From Antedon bifida (taxonomy: Eukaryota > Echinodermata > Crinoidea > Comatulida > Antedonidae), in NCBI GenBank assembly GCA_963402885.1, contig OY727094.1, positions 26,166,501 through 26,230,500 on the forward strand: DNA of 64,000 nt. Direction: 5' to 3'. Made by a program: the position numbers and the translations under genes. A model generated the notes under the pieces. That model was not told where the DNA came from and made no database searches. It worked only from the letters and a program-made list of their open reading frames with translations. Every line of letters begins with the position of its first letter. The first letter of the stretch is position 1. Below, one piece after another: positions 40,897-55,800 of this stretch.

Positions 40897-43800
40897 TTAT
40901 TTAGCTTCTACTTGGCTCGTTACTGAACCGTTGGTCTGTGAAAGTTTTCTCATTTTTGTAGCTTCTCCATTTTTTACCATGTTTTCTCCATTTTCTTGAC
41001 GTTCTTCCTTCCGTTTCTTCTCTTCTTCTAATGCTTTCACCATGTCAGTGTAATATTTCAGTGCTTTCCTTACTGGTTCAACAATGTGTTCCTTAAATTG
41101 AGAAACAAATTCAACACTAATAAGAATTTATCAAATTAAAATGTCTCTGAAACTAGAAGTACACTACCTACAACCTTAGGCAGAGTAATTTATGATTTGT
41201 TTGATAAATGGTCTGCATACATAACCTGGCCACAAGTTGCACAGTTGGTTTTTATTACTACGAATTTCAGATGGTAGTCATTTTGAAATCACCTCAGAAT
41301 ATAAGATCATTGGTTTGAGCAAAAAAGTCACTAGCGATAAAATAAGTTTATTCCTTTATTTTTTCTTTTTATAAGTGAAATAATTCATTTTTTTGTACAA
41401 AAGTGAATGACTATTAAAACTGCAAAATGGCCTACTAAAAGTCTGATTTTATTAATCTTCATTTTTCATGTTCTTGGAGGGCAATACATCTTTAAGGGTT
41501 AAAAAAAAAGAAGCATATTATTTACTTACATCAAGCACCGGAAATAGAGCTGCTAAAGTTTCAAAAAGTGGTAATAATACAAATCCAATAAACCCGACTT
41601 GTGATGAGGGCTTCGTTGTCTTCTCACGATCCATAAATGGGGCAACTGGTAGCCCTTGAAGTTTCTCAATGTCTCCCTATTGTAATAAGCAACATATTGA
41701 ACAAAGTTATGTACTGTATTCAGAATAGAAAGAATACAAATAAGGATTTGGAAATCATGTCAAAATCATTCTACAGCAATAACCACATTTTTACTGCATT
41801 AATGTATGATTTTAGTTTGTTTTACCAACGTTTAAAGCAGTCACTGTAATTACACATTGTGTCCAATTATCCCAAACATCTTGCTAAATATATTGTATCA
41901 GGTTTAGAATAAACAAAATGTAGTTACTACAGTACAAAGGCACTCAGAATACTCTGTTTAGAATTGACTATGTTCTCAACAGAAACAAATAGGGAAATAT
42001 ACCTTAGCAAATTTAAGATTTAATATTTGTTTAATTTGTATCATGAAACGATTAAACCACCCCCTCCTCACCCACTCATCTGATTATTTTTGTAAAGAGT
42101 TTATTTCCTCGTTTTAATGCATCTATGTTGTAAAATACAATAAATGTGCAGTGATACAATAGAGATGGCAAGAATAATTTTTTACAACTAGTATTGATTG
42201 AATATCATGCAGTACAGCACCTGGTTGAAGAATTCTGTTAGTAAGCAATCTATCCACGGGTCAGAGACATCCATCGGTCGTGCCTCATTTGAGATGTCAG
42301 ACACCTTGATGCATATCATCATTAACTGTACAATTAAAAAAACACAGAACAAATATTTCAGATACCTTTATAAATATTGTTCATTCGTTTCCAAAATACT
42401 TGAGTATATGGTATGAGCTCAAAAGTTACTTAAAATCAAAGTTTGACTTCCCCAACATGTAAATCCTAAAGCTAAATTCTAAATCTGGTTGTCCCATGAC
42501 CTAGAGGATTGTAGGGGCATAGTAGATGAGATGCAGTTCATCAAGACCTTCCATATAGGGGAACTAGTAGTTGTACTCATCATGATACGATACACAGCTA
42601 AGAATGTTTGTTTACCTTCAAGCCTAGAAATGTACAAAATAAATGGAAAATATACGAAAAATAATGTACATACAAATGACGATGTCATCAGTAATAATCC
42701 AGGGAACATAAAATCAGGTATGAACAATCTTTCTGAGTCTTTTTTCAGACTTTTATTTTACTGACAAATATACTTTAAAAAAAATGTGATTGTGCATCAC
42801 TTTCACAGGTCACATGGAAAAATATTAATGATAGGTTTTGCACAGTTGAAAAGTATAAGGCTGTATAATAATACTGTATTATCCCCTGATGGAGAATCAG
42901 CTGGATAAATAAAACCGTTATGTAATATTGTAGCCGTACATAACACATGTTGATTGATTTGTTGTGAAATGAGGAGATCAAATGATCCTAGGCAGGTTAC
43001 AAGCAGGAAGAAGGAAGCTTAAGAGATGCAAGAGAAATTCATAATTGCTCGGTTTTCAATTACATTTCTACAATTATTGCATCAGTATTGGATTTATGAT
43101 TGAAAACATCATATTTTAATAAATACATTTAGAGGCTAAAATGTCAACAGTTTGTTATTGAATTATGAGTGAAAAACATCATTGAACTTTATTATGAATT
43201 ATATAAAACCTTTTTTTTTATGTTTACACTTTTATTTAAGTTGTTTCATTGAAGTTTATAAACATGATGATAATGCAACTTTTGAATCAAATTGTAAATT
43301 TTCCTTATCTGTTTAAAGTCTCATTTTTTTAATGTTTCTTTGTTAATTGACTATAAATAGCTTTATATATATCTAGATATGTTTCATCCCGATTGGACAC
43401 ATCCGAAAGCATTGTAACACTTTGCTATTACGATGCTAATTAAAATGTACCCTCTCTTGCGATACAAAGTTAATACTGACTGCATTAGAACCTTTCCTTG
43501 GGAACATCCCTATTTAAGGAACACCCCTATTGAAAGAACACTCCTATTCAAGGAAAACCCTAAGGGAAAACTATAACATGTGTCCCCTTAATAGGGGTTT
43601 GACTGTAGTGTGATTATATGGCCTGAACATAACCTAAACAGCATAAATTGACTTTATAGAGGGACACCTCTATTCAGAGGGACACCACTATTCAGGGGAA
43701 GAACTCTATGCAGGGGGACCCAACTATTCAGGAGGACACATCTATTCAGGGGGACCCAACTATTCAGGGGGACACCTCTATTCAGGGGGACCCAACTATT

Positions 43801-46800
43801 CAGGGGGACACATCTATTCAGGGGGACCCAACTATTCAGGGGGACACCACTATTCAGGGGGACCCAACTATTCAGGGGGACCCAACTATTCAGGAGGACA
43901 CATCTATTCAGGGGGACCCAACTATTCAGGGGGACACATCTATTCAGGGGGACCCAACTATTCAGGGGGACACATCTATTCAGGGGGACCCAACTATTCA
44001 GGGGACACCACTATTCAGGGGGACCCAACTATTCAGGGGGACCCAACTATTCAGGAGGACACATCTATTCAGGGGGACCCAACTATTCAGGGGGACACAT
44101 CTATTCAGGGGAACACCTATATTCAGGGGGACCCAACTATTCAGGGGGACACATCTATTCAGGGGGACACCACTATTCAGGGGGACACCTCTATTCAGGG
44201 GGACCCAACTATTCAGGGGACACTTCTATTCAGGGGGACCCAACTATTCAGGGGGACACATCTATTCAGGGGAACACCTCTATTCAGGGGGACCCAATTA
44301 TCCAGGGGGACACATCTATTCAGGGAGACACCTCTATTCAGGGGGACACATCTATTCAGGGGGACACATCTATTCAGGTTACACTTTGACTTACAAGATC
44401 TTTGTGCTTTTTATTTGAATAATCAATGTTGTCTCTTATGGACTTGAACTCGCTGAGTATTTCATTGTGGCGCGCCATGTCGGTTGCCAGTATCGTCTTG
44501 ATCATGCCTTCACGTACACGTTTGTAGCGTTCAGGACCAATGTTCTTAAATATGTTGCAATGCGGCTTCTCAAGGATCTCGAATGCGACAGCACAATGGT
44601 GATTTTCCAGTGGAGAGATGTCATTGTAGCGTAACGCAAGTTCGGTTTTGGCATTAACCTGTTAAAAAAAGAATATAGAATTATTATTATTATTTAAATT
44701 AAGTAAGATAATTACATAATACATAATACATAATAAATAATAATTTACATAATTAATATAAAAACAAACAAAAAACAAACTAGAATTTAATTCGTCACTT
44801 TGACGAATTATAGGTGATCATTTTTATCATTTTACTGAAATTAACGATCGGAAAATGTTGATGTATGCCATCCTATTATATGCTTATAGTGCTGAGTTGT
44901 GCCTATATGCCATATACAATATGTACAGTATATACTGTATTTCTATATACAGTGTTCATAGGTGAAATTACGGGACACACATGTTCTAATTTTTTGGCAT
45001 GATGACGTTATCAAACTAAACTTTAAGATGACAATTTCGAAAGATAATTAATTGAGCAAAAAAATATAAGATTTTGAAAAAAAATTGGCACGTAGAAGCG
45101 CTGTGCGCGCTCTTTGAATTGTGTATAACTTTGACGAAAAATATGAAAAAACTACTTTTTCACTTCAACTGGCCATATGTTAACGTCACAACATCCGATA
45201 GGCTTAATTTTTATATGAATTAATATCTACATTTCATCAGCTTTCATAATAAATTATAATCATCAAGGTAACCTTCAATTCTGAAGAGCTGTAAGATATT
45301 CAAATTTACTGCGAAGGTGAAATTACACGGCCTACGTTATTCAAGTTTTTACGCGTGATGACGTCATTAAAATGAAGATAGTGTCAACTCATGATAAAGA
45401 TAATTAATTAAGCAAGCACATACTGAAAGTTGTGCGAAATTCGAGCACACATAACCAAGATGCGCTCTGTTGAATGTGATAATCTACACAAAAAGATAAC
45501 AAATCCTAATTTTTAAATTCAAGTGGCCATTTGATGACGTCAAAACATTTTGTACGTAAAGTGTGTACATGAATTCATATCTACAACTCAATGGCTTCCA
45601 GAATAAGTTAAAAAAATCGGGGGTCATCTTGCATTCTGAAGAATTATTTTCATTTTAAAAAAGACCTATTTTTCACCATTTTCAGAACTTTTGTAAAATT
45701 AATATGCGCATTTTGTCATTTTTAACGTGCTCGTATAGCGTTATTTTAAGTCGGAACTGACTCAAATTTGGTGAATGTACTAAGGATGGTGAGTAGAATG
45801 AGATTTGTAAAAAAAATTCATATTTTTTACGCTTTTTAAGTATCGCGCGCGCAAAAACGCATTTTTGCGCAGTAATTTTTTGAAACACGCAAATGGCCTA
45901 ATTCATGCTCTAAATTGATCAAAACTTAATTTTGAGCGTTTTAAATTTTTAACGCGCGATATCACGCGCATGAACCTACGTGCGCGTGCGTTTTTATTTG
46001 CTAATATTTTTACCCTTGACCTGAAGTTTACGTGTAGTGAATTTCATTAATATGTGATAATGAATTATGGAGATATGATTGATAATGTGATTTCGCAAAA
46101 TGGCGTATAAATGTCGTCACGGATGAGTGATCATGCTGGAAAGCTTATTAGGATTAAGTTATATTATTTGAAAGATATTCTGAAATTTTTGTAATCATTG
46201 ACATTAAACTTTTTGAGATAATTGTTACACAAAATAGTGTACAGAAACAATAAAAAGAAAAAAAATAAAGATTTCATACAATAACAATAGGTGATCATTT
46301 AGCATTCTAAATGATCACCTAACAAGGTAAGAAAAAAAACATAGGGCTTATATTTCTATAGAAAAAATCCCCAAAAACGGTTTTATTGGAAACTGGTTTT
46401 TAGTGATATGTTACAACAAAAATCATGTTACAGCCTAATTTTCACTCAAATTAAAAATCAAGCCTCAAAGTTGAGACACGATTATTCCGCAGAAACCGGT
46501 TTTACCAATTAAGACTGGAATCAATTGGGGTTTTGAAAACCGTATTTAAGATTGTGGTTTTTTGAAAGGACTCAATTCTGTTGGCAGGAAAATACTGTTA
46601 TTTCAAGGTTTTAAAACTGTATTCTCTTGGCCCAGCAGACACTGTCACCAAATATGTATACGTAGCATAGTTTTCAAAATGCAATGATCTTTAGCTAATA
46701 TCAAAGTTACAATTAGAAGTTAAAGATTCCTATGTTGTAAATGATTCTTGAGAAAAGACATGGTCACTATATTTGATGCCTATATAAAATGTTACCTTCT

Positions 46801-49800
46801 TTTGATTTCTTAAATTGTACAGTAAAAGTCTTGCCAAGAAACAAAATTTGATATTGAGCATTAATTGATTTTACTCTCAATTTTTAGTTTTAATTTTGAG
46901 CAAAAAACAAAAGACTTTTCTCAGCATTTTCAAAACATAACTAGCAACATAACCTGGCTAAAGTTCTGTCTACACTATCAAACTTTATGTGACAAGAAAT
47001 GTGTCACTACCATATTTAAGCAAACCACTACCATATTTGGGTACATCACATAATTTTTATTTGTCAAACTAGTTTGATAGTGTAGACAGACCTTTAGAAA
47101 AAATGTTATTGGTAAGCTTTCAAAAACTTACTTTATTAGAGAACAACCCATTTCCTAATATTTCAATTCAATTTCTAATTAGCACACGCAAAGTTTTTCT
47201 ATTTCCTAAATCAACACTTAATTGCTACGAGCGACATTTATGAAGATTGTATACAAGACAGCTGTGACGAAAAACTATACTAAAGATCAAAATGGTGAAA
47301 GTCTAAAAATAGTAACATTCAAATTATCATTTTGTGTGGTGGAAGTCTAAAAATAGTAAGAAATTAATATTCCGTGTGGTGAAAGTCTAAAAAATAGAAA
47401 CAATTTAACATTTTGTGGTTAAAATAAAAGTCTAAAAATAAGTAACAAATTAAAATTGTTTTGGGGGGAAGGGAAAATCTAAAAATAGTAAGTAACAAAA
47501 ATGAAGTGAAGGACAAGCGGGTGCTAACCAGTTGAAGTTTATAAACATGGGAATCGAGCCAAAAAAATGTGGAAATTATCTTAACAATAAATTAGATTTG
47601 AGAGGTTTTTTCCCTGAAAATACAATTATTAAAAGATCTTGGTTTATAATGCAGTTAATGAAGTATACAAAGTTCATAAACTCAGTACTAAGTAAGAGCA
47701 TAAGATTTAGACTTTTTGTCAGTAAAATGTGAGCTACCCAGAACTGGCTACCAGTGGTGCAAAGTCCCGAAGGGTAGTCTAGACTCAGTTAATGAAAATG
47801 AGTAGGATGAAATATCTCATTGAAAGAAATAGTTATGTAATTTAGTACGAAAAAATAATAATAAAAAAACACAAAGAAACTATAAATAGCTTATGAATAT
47901 ACCACAAAGTGTTCAATACAATAACAGAAAAATGAATTTATCTTTCTATTTTGGTTAGTCCAAGATTACACATTTCAGAAATCTGGGAGATTCTCAGGCA
48001 ATCAGAGAGATTCCCCAGGTAACCCGAGAGAGTTGGAAGGTACCTGCCAGACCTAACCACATAAAAAACTCAGCTCTTCTGCTAATGGAATTTCAATATT
48101 TTCATCCTCAACTTATTGTTTAAAAAAAATGAGAAAAATACATTCACATAATAAAACTAAGTAAACACATTAAAATAGCAGCTTCAGTCGGTCTATCAAC
48201 AACAAATCAAATGCAGTCATTAATTACACATGCCCAACCACATAATGTCTTTCTTAAAAACAAAACGATTAAAGTTTAATAAAATGATTTAAGTTAACTT
48301 GACTTTAATGTGTCAAGAATGTAGTCAAGCTGTTACAATCCTTGTACATAATTATTAACAATAACATTAATGAAAATTATCTAGGGATTGTTGTATGTGG
48401 AAATTATACAACAATATGAATTAAACTAGTCTTTTCATTAATGTTTATATCTTGAATCTACTGTATATTTTAAAAACATAACATAAAAATAAAACATAAA
48501 GAACAATATTTAAAATAAAAAAAAAATACCTGACTTAAGTTTTGTTTTAAACAAAATTGTATGATCAAAATTAGACGACAAACAAGACTGTTGGTAGACC
48601 TCAGAAAGAAAGGTGTCCCCCTAATTATTTAAAACTTTACTTGGAAGCTAGTAATGTTATGAAGTAAATGTTATCAAATCAAGTTTTAGATTGTACAAGT
48701 TGTAATGGAATTACTACGGTACAACTATTCTTATTGCTCCAAACATAACACTAGACTTCAATGTTAGTAATACCAAACAATTTGTAAGATTATAAACTAT
48801 TTAAATAATACTTTAACAAAATTTTGGAAGACTGCATGAAACTTAAAGTGATTGTACTGCCATACTAAAACATGAAAAAGATTGGCTCAAATATTTCATT
48901 TAGACAAAACACTAGTCTGGTAATAAATTGTTGTTGATTTTAAACACTTCATATCGAAAGGCACTTAGCACACATTTTTAGGAGTATCAATTACCAAGAG
49001 AGTTCCTTATGAAATATCAACATTTCCTGACCATGTTTATCCAAATATGTATTAAAAGTAATTAATGGGGGTACACATCACAGGAGGCTACAAATTGAAT
49101 ATGACAGGTCCAAAAATACACCCTGGCGAGGTCTCCAAGTTCTAGTAGGCTAGTGTGTTCTTCCTGTAGAAGTCCAAAAGGGCATTCCCGCGGGTAGAAT
49201 AACTGCCCATGGGGTTTAAATATGTTCTTCTTATAAATAATATGCTTATAAATTACATCCTAAAATGTATATTTATAGTATAATTGAAAGATAAGATCAA
49301 TTAGATCGGGTACATAATTAACTATAAGAGTTCATTATAATCATTATAAACCTGGCATTTACTGTTTTTTAATCTACCACTAATTCAATTATTGAAATAC
49401 ATAAAAAAAAAGATTAAACCGATTATTTTAAATTTGTGAATAGAAAACGTTGACAAAAAAAATCAGAATTCTCATTAAAAACCTTTTTAAAGATCTGCAA
49501 CTAAGTGTCCCCTTAATAGAAATGTGTCGTCCCCTGAATAAGAGATTACTATGCGATGATTCGGTCGGATAAGACTCTTATACAACAAGCTCATGAAACG
49601 CATTTCGTAACATATCAATTTTGTCTAGGCCAATCACGACAAGCCATGTCACGATCTAAACGAGCAAATACCAAGCCCGCTGAATTCGAAAGCGAAGACC
49701 AGCTATCGTTTGAATCTATTTTAAACGGCCAAAGCAGCGTTTCTACTATATTATTTTTGATTTTCAACCTTTTATAGATAGGAAAAAAAAATTGTAATAC

Positions 49801-52800
49801 CAATGAAAATGAAATGGAGCTTAGAATGATAAAATATACCATGCAGATAAGAAATTTGTCTAGTGTATAATGTGAAAATTCAATGTTCTTATAAATATGG
49901 ATCGTGATCTCTGAGCACAGGATATTGTTTATGAGAAAAAACTAAATTGATTAATTTGCATAGGAGAGATAAGATATCAAATGAGTCAAATGGCTGAGCG
50001 GTTAAGGCAGGGATGCCGTACCATACCTAAAGAGCCAATATCATCATGGGTTTGAGGCCGATCTGCTTCTAGTTCTGGTGGAGGAACAAGTCGTTTTGGA
50101 TACATACATATATATATATATGGCTGACTTCTGTCGTAAACGACAATGTCAATTAGTCTTACATTCATCTGATGACTAAGCCAGGACTCTTTAAAGCACC
50201 TTTGGCTGGTTCCAACATTGACCAAGGGCTTCTCTCATCCAGTGCCAACCTTAACCAGAGGAGAGGCATACGCTAATACGTCTGAGGTAGATACTAGATG
50301 CAGGGTCTGCCATAAGAGTCAGCAGCGCTGATTTCTTGGATAAGGACTACTAAAAAACCATAGGTCCAGTGTACACACTTCGCACGTGTGCACTTAAAAG
50401 AACCCAGTTCATCATTTGAGGCAAGTAGGGGATTACCCCAGTGAACTGGTTCACAAAATAGCCCCGCCCATGTCAGGTAGATTATCACCTTTCTGAGAGG
50501 CCATTTGAATAAATAAAATAAACAAACAAATAATAGGAGAGTTATTTTCCTTCTTCAAGACAGTCAAAGTACAATGAGTTATCAAGTATCAAGTGTATTT
50601 TCTGAAGTACCATGATTTGATTTAAGAAATCCATTTCAAGGAGGTACAAAGACCGACAAATTAGATTTTGACCGACCTGATTATTCCTGATAGGAATAAG
50701 AATTGAGAGGTTCCAAAAAATGAGTACAGTATGAATGAGTATAAGAAAAAGTAACAACAACTTTTTATATTTTGATCGATCCTTTTCCAACCAAAACTAT
50801 ATAAACTTTAATTTTCTAAATTGTCATGCTTTATTTATTGTCTTATAGCTACTGACATAGAAGACATTAGAGAACATTTACCACGATATCTTGAAAAAGC
50901 TTTGAAAAGTACTATTGGGGTTATACAGTACAATTAACATTTAACTATCTTTTAGGTCATGTGTGGGAGAAATTATTCTTCATTAAGAAAAATATTTGAT
51001 TTTTAAAATACATTTTGTATATAATTATTAATAATAAATTACTATTTTGTCTACATTTGTGAACTATTTAAAATGAATTAGTTCAAAAATGACCATTCAA
51101 ATTCAGCTGTAATCAGTGGATTGCGTGTCGACTCTGTGAATATGTGGTTTTAATATCATTGTGAACATTTCCTATGTACTCAATTATTAATTTTCTATTT
51201 CCTTTTAATCTTGAATTAAAAATGTGGAAGTTGATAAAAAGTGCTTTATACTAGCTATGGTAAACTGCTTTCAGTAAGAATACTAATATAATTTCTACAA
51301 TTTATAATTCTTAAGTATTTTATATTTGGTGTTTTTATTTTAATATGTTGTAATCCATCTCCTTATTTTGTTAATTGCTCCATGAGGGATGAATAAAGAT
51401 ATACTGATACACCCAGGATTATAAATGGGATAAAGAAAAGAGTGTAGTGCCAACATAGCTTAACTAACAAACATTGTTTATCATGATCAACTTTATACTT
51501 TTTATGATGCAATCAATTATTAATTTTCTATTTTCTTTTAAATCATGAATTAAAAATGTGGAAGACGATTATACTACTACTACTGCAGCTACGGCACATG
51601 GATTATGAATGGGATACAGGAAATATCGTGTAAACATAGCTTAACTAAAGGTCTGTTTCTGCTACATAGCGACAAATAAATTGTTTATTTCAACAACATT
51701 TTTATATCGACTGCGTTTATGCTCAATTTTGCTCCTAAATGACCATTTATAAGCAGTAGCATTACCTAAAATGAAATGGGCTCTCTCAACAGTTTACTGC
51801 AGTGCAGTTGATTCGAGGTCCGTGGCTGTCAATCAAATAACCGTTACTTTGCTTTGCAGCTAAATGTTGCAAAGTAATAACCAGTTAAATGGCGTTCTAA
51901 CACTGAATTGGCTATTTTTTTAACCATTATTTTCTGGCTGCTATTTAACCGGTTACTTAACAGTTAGTTTTTCGCAGCAGAAACAGGACCAAACAAACAT
52001 TGTTGAACATGATCAACTTTTTATAGTTTTTATTATGAAAATATTCAAGACTAATGAGTGTGGTAAGAAAAATAGTACATTACAAAGAGCAAAGCACTTT
52101 ACCCAAACAAAGTAGACACACATTTTACAACTGGTCTAATGAAGCATCATAAATAAAAAATGTCTACAAAGAAATAAAATTAATTTGATTTATTGACAGA
52201 TAATAATGCCTTGCAAATCAATCTTGGCAATGCACAATATTTGCTGTACTATGACTTCATCTTCTCTGGGCAAGTTTGGTGTGTTGAGTAATACAGTAGT
52301 TTGATGTAATATGAACACTATTGAATCTAAAAGCAATTATTTCACTTTTATTTTTGTTTTAAATATTTTATACAAGCTACAGAATTGTTTGATTTTAAAT
52401 ACGCTGATTGTTAACAGCAGGCATTTGAATGTTTAAACTTTCAAACATCTCATACTGTATCTAAAACTGATAGCAAAAAATATTGTATTCCAATTCGATT
52501 TATTCGTAGTGGAATGGGCTACCGGCTGATATCATAAATTCATTTCTATGCAAAAGTTGGACACATTTTAAAGATATTTTAAAAAATCACTATAGAACCA
52601 TATAATTTTATCATATATTTATATTGATTACTGTTCGTTTTAGCTTTTTTGTTGGAGTGGCATGCCTAATTGGCGACAGAAGCTATTGGCCTCTTTTGCC
52701 ACTCCTTGGCGCAATCTAGCATATGTCTGTATAACTGTGTTTGCCGAAATTAATAAAATAAAAATATATAAAATAATATTGTTCACTCCTGAGGAAGATC

Positions 52801-55800
52801 GAGGTATATTGAGAAATTCAACAGTTCTTTTCAGAACATATACATGTGGTGTACCGCAAACTAACATGGTAATAATTGAAATAATCTAATCTTGAGTTAG
52901 CCACCAGATTTGTGATTGATATCACCATTTTGCTGGTTAAACTCATTTTGCGTGATGAGGGTGTTTACAGTTTTGTTCAAGCCTTCAGATTTGCAAAAAA
53001 TAAAAACACAAAAAAAACAGCACCATTTTGTTGTATTCAAGTCACGTTGCACGAAGATAGATTTTTTTTCTTGTTTTATGTCATGTCTGTTTGCTGTATC
53101 TGTACCGACTAAGTTTCTTTTAGTTCTAATTTTACAGCTTTTGAAATTAATCCTAATCATGTAGTAATTTTTATTTTTTACATTCTTGTGTTGCTTTCCT
53201 ATGGGAAAATTGCTTTTCACTTTAAACTATTTTGGTTTTTCCCAAGCACTATCAAATTTATGGTGTGTGATGTAGCCATTTCTATGCATAAACGTTTGAT
53301 AATAACAATAATATTAGTAATGAATGTTAATTAGTGCACTCAAATATAACAGAAAATGCACTCTTTATGATGTATGGGTTCAATGTTATATTTATTGACT
53401 ATCACATGAGCCACAATCATCCAATCAAATGACAAGACTCTACTCAGATTGTGTTATAAACATTGCTATTTACAATTTTTCAGTTGGATTTTCACTACAA
53501 TATTATTGACTGGGAAGGCAATATGATTGAATTAGTAGCAAATTACCCTTTAGGAAACACACAAACAGGTTGCCATTCTCTTTAGAGAATTCTATTAATG
53601 TGTTACTTGCTACTGTGTAGCATCATGTAACTGCCACTTTATAAAGTTTCAAGTACAGATTGTCACTTAGTAATTACATATTGTCACATTTTAAAGTACC
53701 CAGGTTGTCACTTAATTTATTCAAAGAAAACACAAATTGTCTCAAATGTACTGGATGACATGATTTATTGTCACCAACTGTTACAAAAGACAAAGATAAA
53801 AACAATGTAAGTCAATCAATACATGTGAAAAGTTTGTAAATGTTTACATTTAAAAGTCTATAGGCTAACAAGCTTTGCTAAAATAAAAAAGAAATGTACT
53901 GTAAATCCTTTCCTATGGTATGTCTTAAAGATTTCTAATCACAGAGAGAGTGAGTGGTCAAGAGGAAGATAGTGTAACTGTAATCCATAGCCATAATATC
54001 AGCTTGGTGTCGCATTGATAAATGTGGTACATGCACGGGAAATCAGACACAAGTCAGAATTTTCAAAATTGAGATTTTCACAAATACTGAATACATAATC
54101 CAAGATTTAAAATGCTGAAAAAAATATCTTGATACCATGTCTACTTCCAGAGATATCTAAGTCTAAATTTTTGGCTGTTACATTACAATCAATGTTTTGA
54201 GAAAAATTTAAAAAAATATAAAAAAAATGTAATTTTTCAGCCTTATATTTTTGTTGGCTGTCTCTACAAATCAACACATACGACTTATGTCCGATTTCGA
54301 TGTGCCACATATACACACACCCATACACAACCAATTTTTAGTCACACACATGATATGAGACTCGCACATGTGATGGAAGGATCAGCATCATTCTGTATTT
54401 GTCTATGAATGATTATGATACTTTGTTAGACACAATACCGAGAATCAGTTAAAATAGAGTATTTACTTTTAAAATGCCAAGAGTCATAATAGCCATACTC
54501 TCAAATAATCTACTTATCTTTAATTTAATTGGAAAAGAACTTGCACCATAAACAATGCTGGACTCTCTATCTAAATAATAAAGTGTTTGTCAACTCCTGA
54601 ATCATTTCTGAGAAGGTAAAATGCTGCCAATAATTGCAAATTATTGTTATACAAACAAACGCTTCATTTAATTTCCAATAACTTCAACGCATTAATTAAG
54701 TTGTCTCCGTTATAAATTGAGTTAATTCTTAAATATTTATAGCTCAAAATATTTCCTTTTATGGAAATAACAGAAGAAACTGAAAATAACCTTAAGTCAG
54801 AATTTTATAAACAGATCCCACTGACGGATACAAAAGTCCGGTCTGGTAAATTGTTTTTTTGGTAAATTACTAGAATAATTATTTTAGCCTATTTTGCCTA
54901 GCCTATTTAAAGCTAGGATGTTAAATGAAATATAAATTTGACATACAGTAACATACAGTACTGTAGTTATTTTTTATTTATATATTGAACACTGTGAATT
55001 AAATATCACCACTTTTAATTTGTTGAAACAGCTAAATGCACTCACAAAAACGGACAAATAAAAAAAAATGTTATTCATTAACAAAATCAACATATTTTAA
55101 TAAGGAATGCCTGATATTGACATAAATGCGGTTGATATTTACAGAAGAGAAGGAAATTGCTTGGCGCCTAAAAAACCACTTCCAATGAAATCAAGACATT
55201 CCAGTGACCTGAACTATATAAATACACATCACATAAATATGATTGCATGAAACCATTGGAATGGCCCCATTGTTTACAGTTTGCAGTAGTAAATTGTTAT
55301 TTAATTTCTTGTCAAATCTGTATCAAATCATCTACAAGCTAAAATTTGATATAAATAAATGTCACCTACTAAAAAGATGTATTGTTCTTCAAACATGGAA
55401 AGTAAAGGTGAATAAAATTAAAATTTGAATAAGCCATTTTGTAGTTTTTTTCCATTTTTTGCAAAAATAATTTCACTTAATAAAAAATACAAAATAAACA
55501 GTTAAATCTAATCTAACCAAAAAGAAATGCTTCGGATAATTTTTTTATTTAAATTATTTTTTCCAGGTAATTTTTTTTTGTAGTATGGTATATGTTACGT
55601 TGAAAAGGCATATTCAACAAAAACATTTCAATGATTATTTAAATTAAGCCAAGATGGGCTTTTAATTGCAAACTAAACAATTCAATTATATATTGTTTAT
55701 TCATTAATCTTATAAATTTGACATGCATTCTATAATAACAATGCAAAATATATATTTTAATAGTAATTTTCAATACAAGTTAAGAAATATTAATATAGAA

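Noticed and set aside
42479..42764. Open frames on both strands between PDE9A exons
   Set aside because: The flanking PDE9A exons join directly with HKDL to [10 protein letters not shown], so no exon is missing, and neither frame has a known motif.
43708..44418. Longest open frame in the window (236 codons, [12 protein letters not shown] repeats)
   Set aside because: Produced by an 18-bp tandem array in a PDE9A intron; no homology, and its frame simply follows the repeat.
49556..49777. Plus-strand frame [20 protein letters not shown]..., composition more gene-like than its surroundings
   Set aside because: Lies alone in the PDE9A intron with no recognised family, and the frame runs into AT-rich sequence without a good donor. 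Left out for lack of support.
52897..53220. Minus-strand 107-codon frame and overlapping plus-strand frames
   Set aside because: Overlapping frames on both strands with low-complexity composition and no domain.
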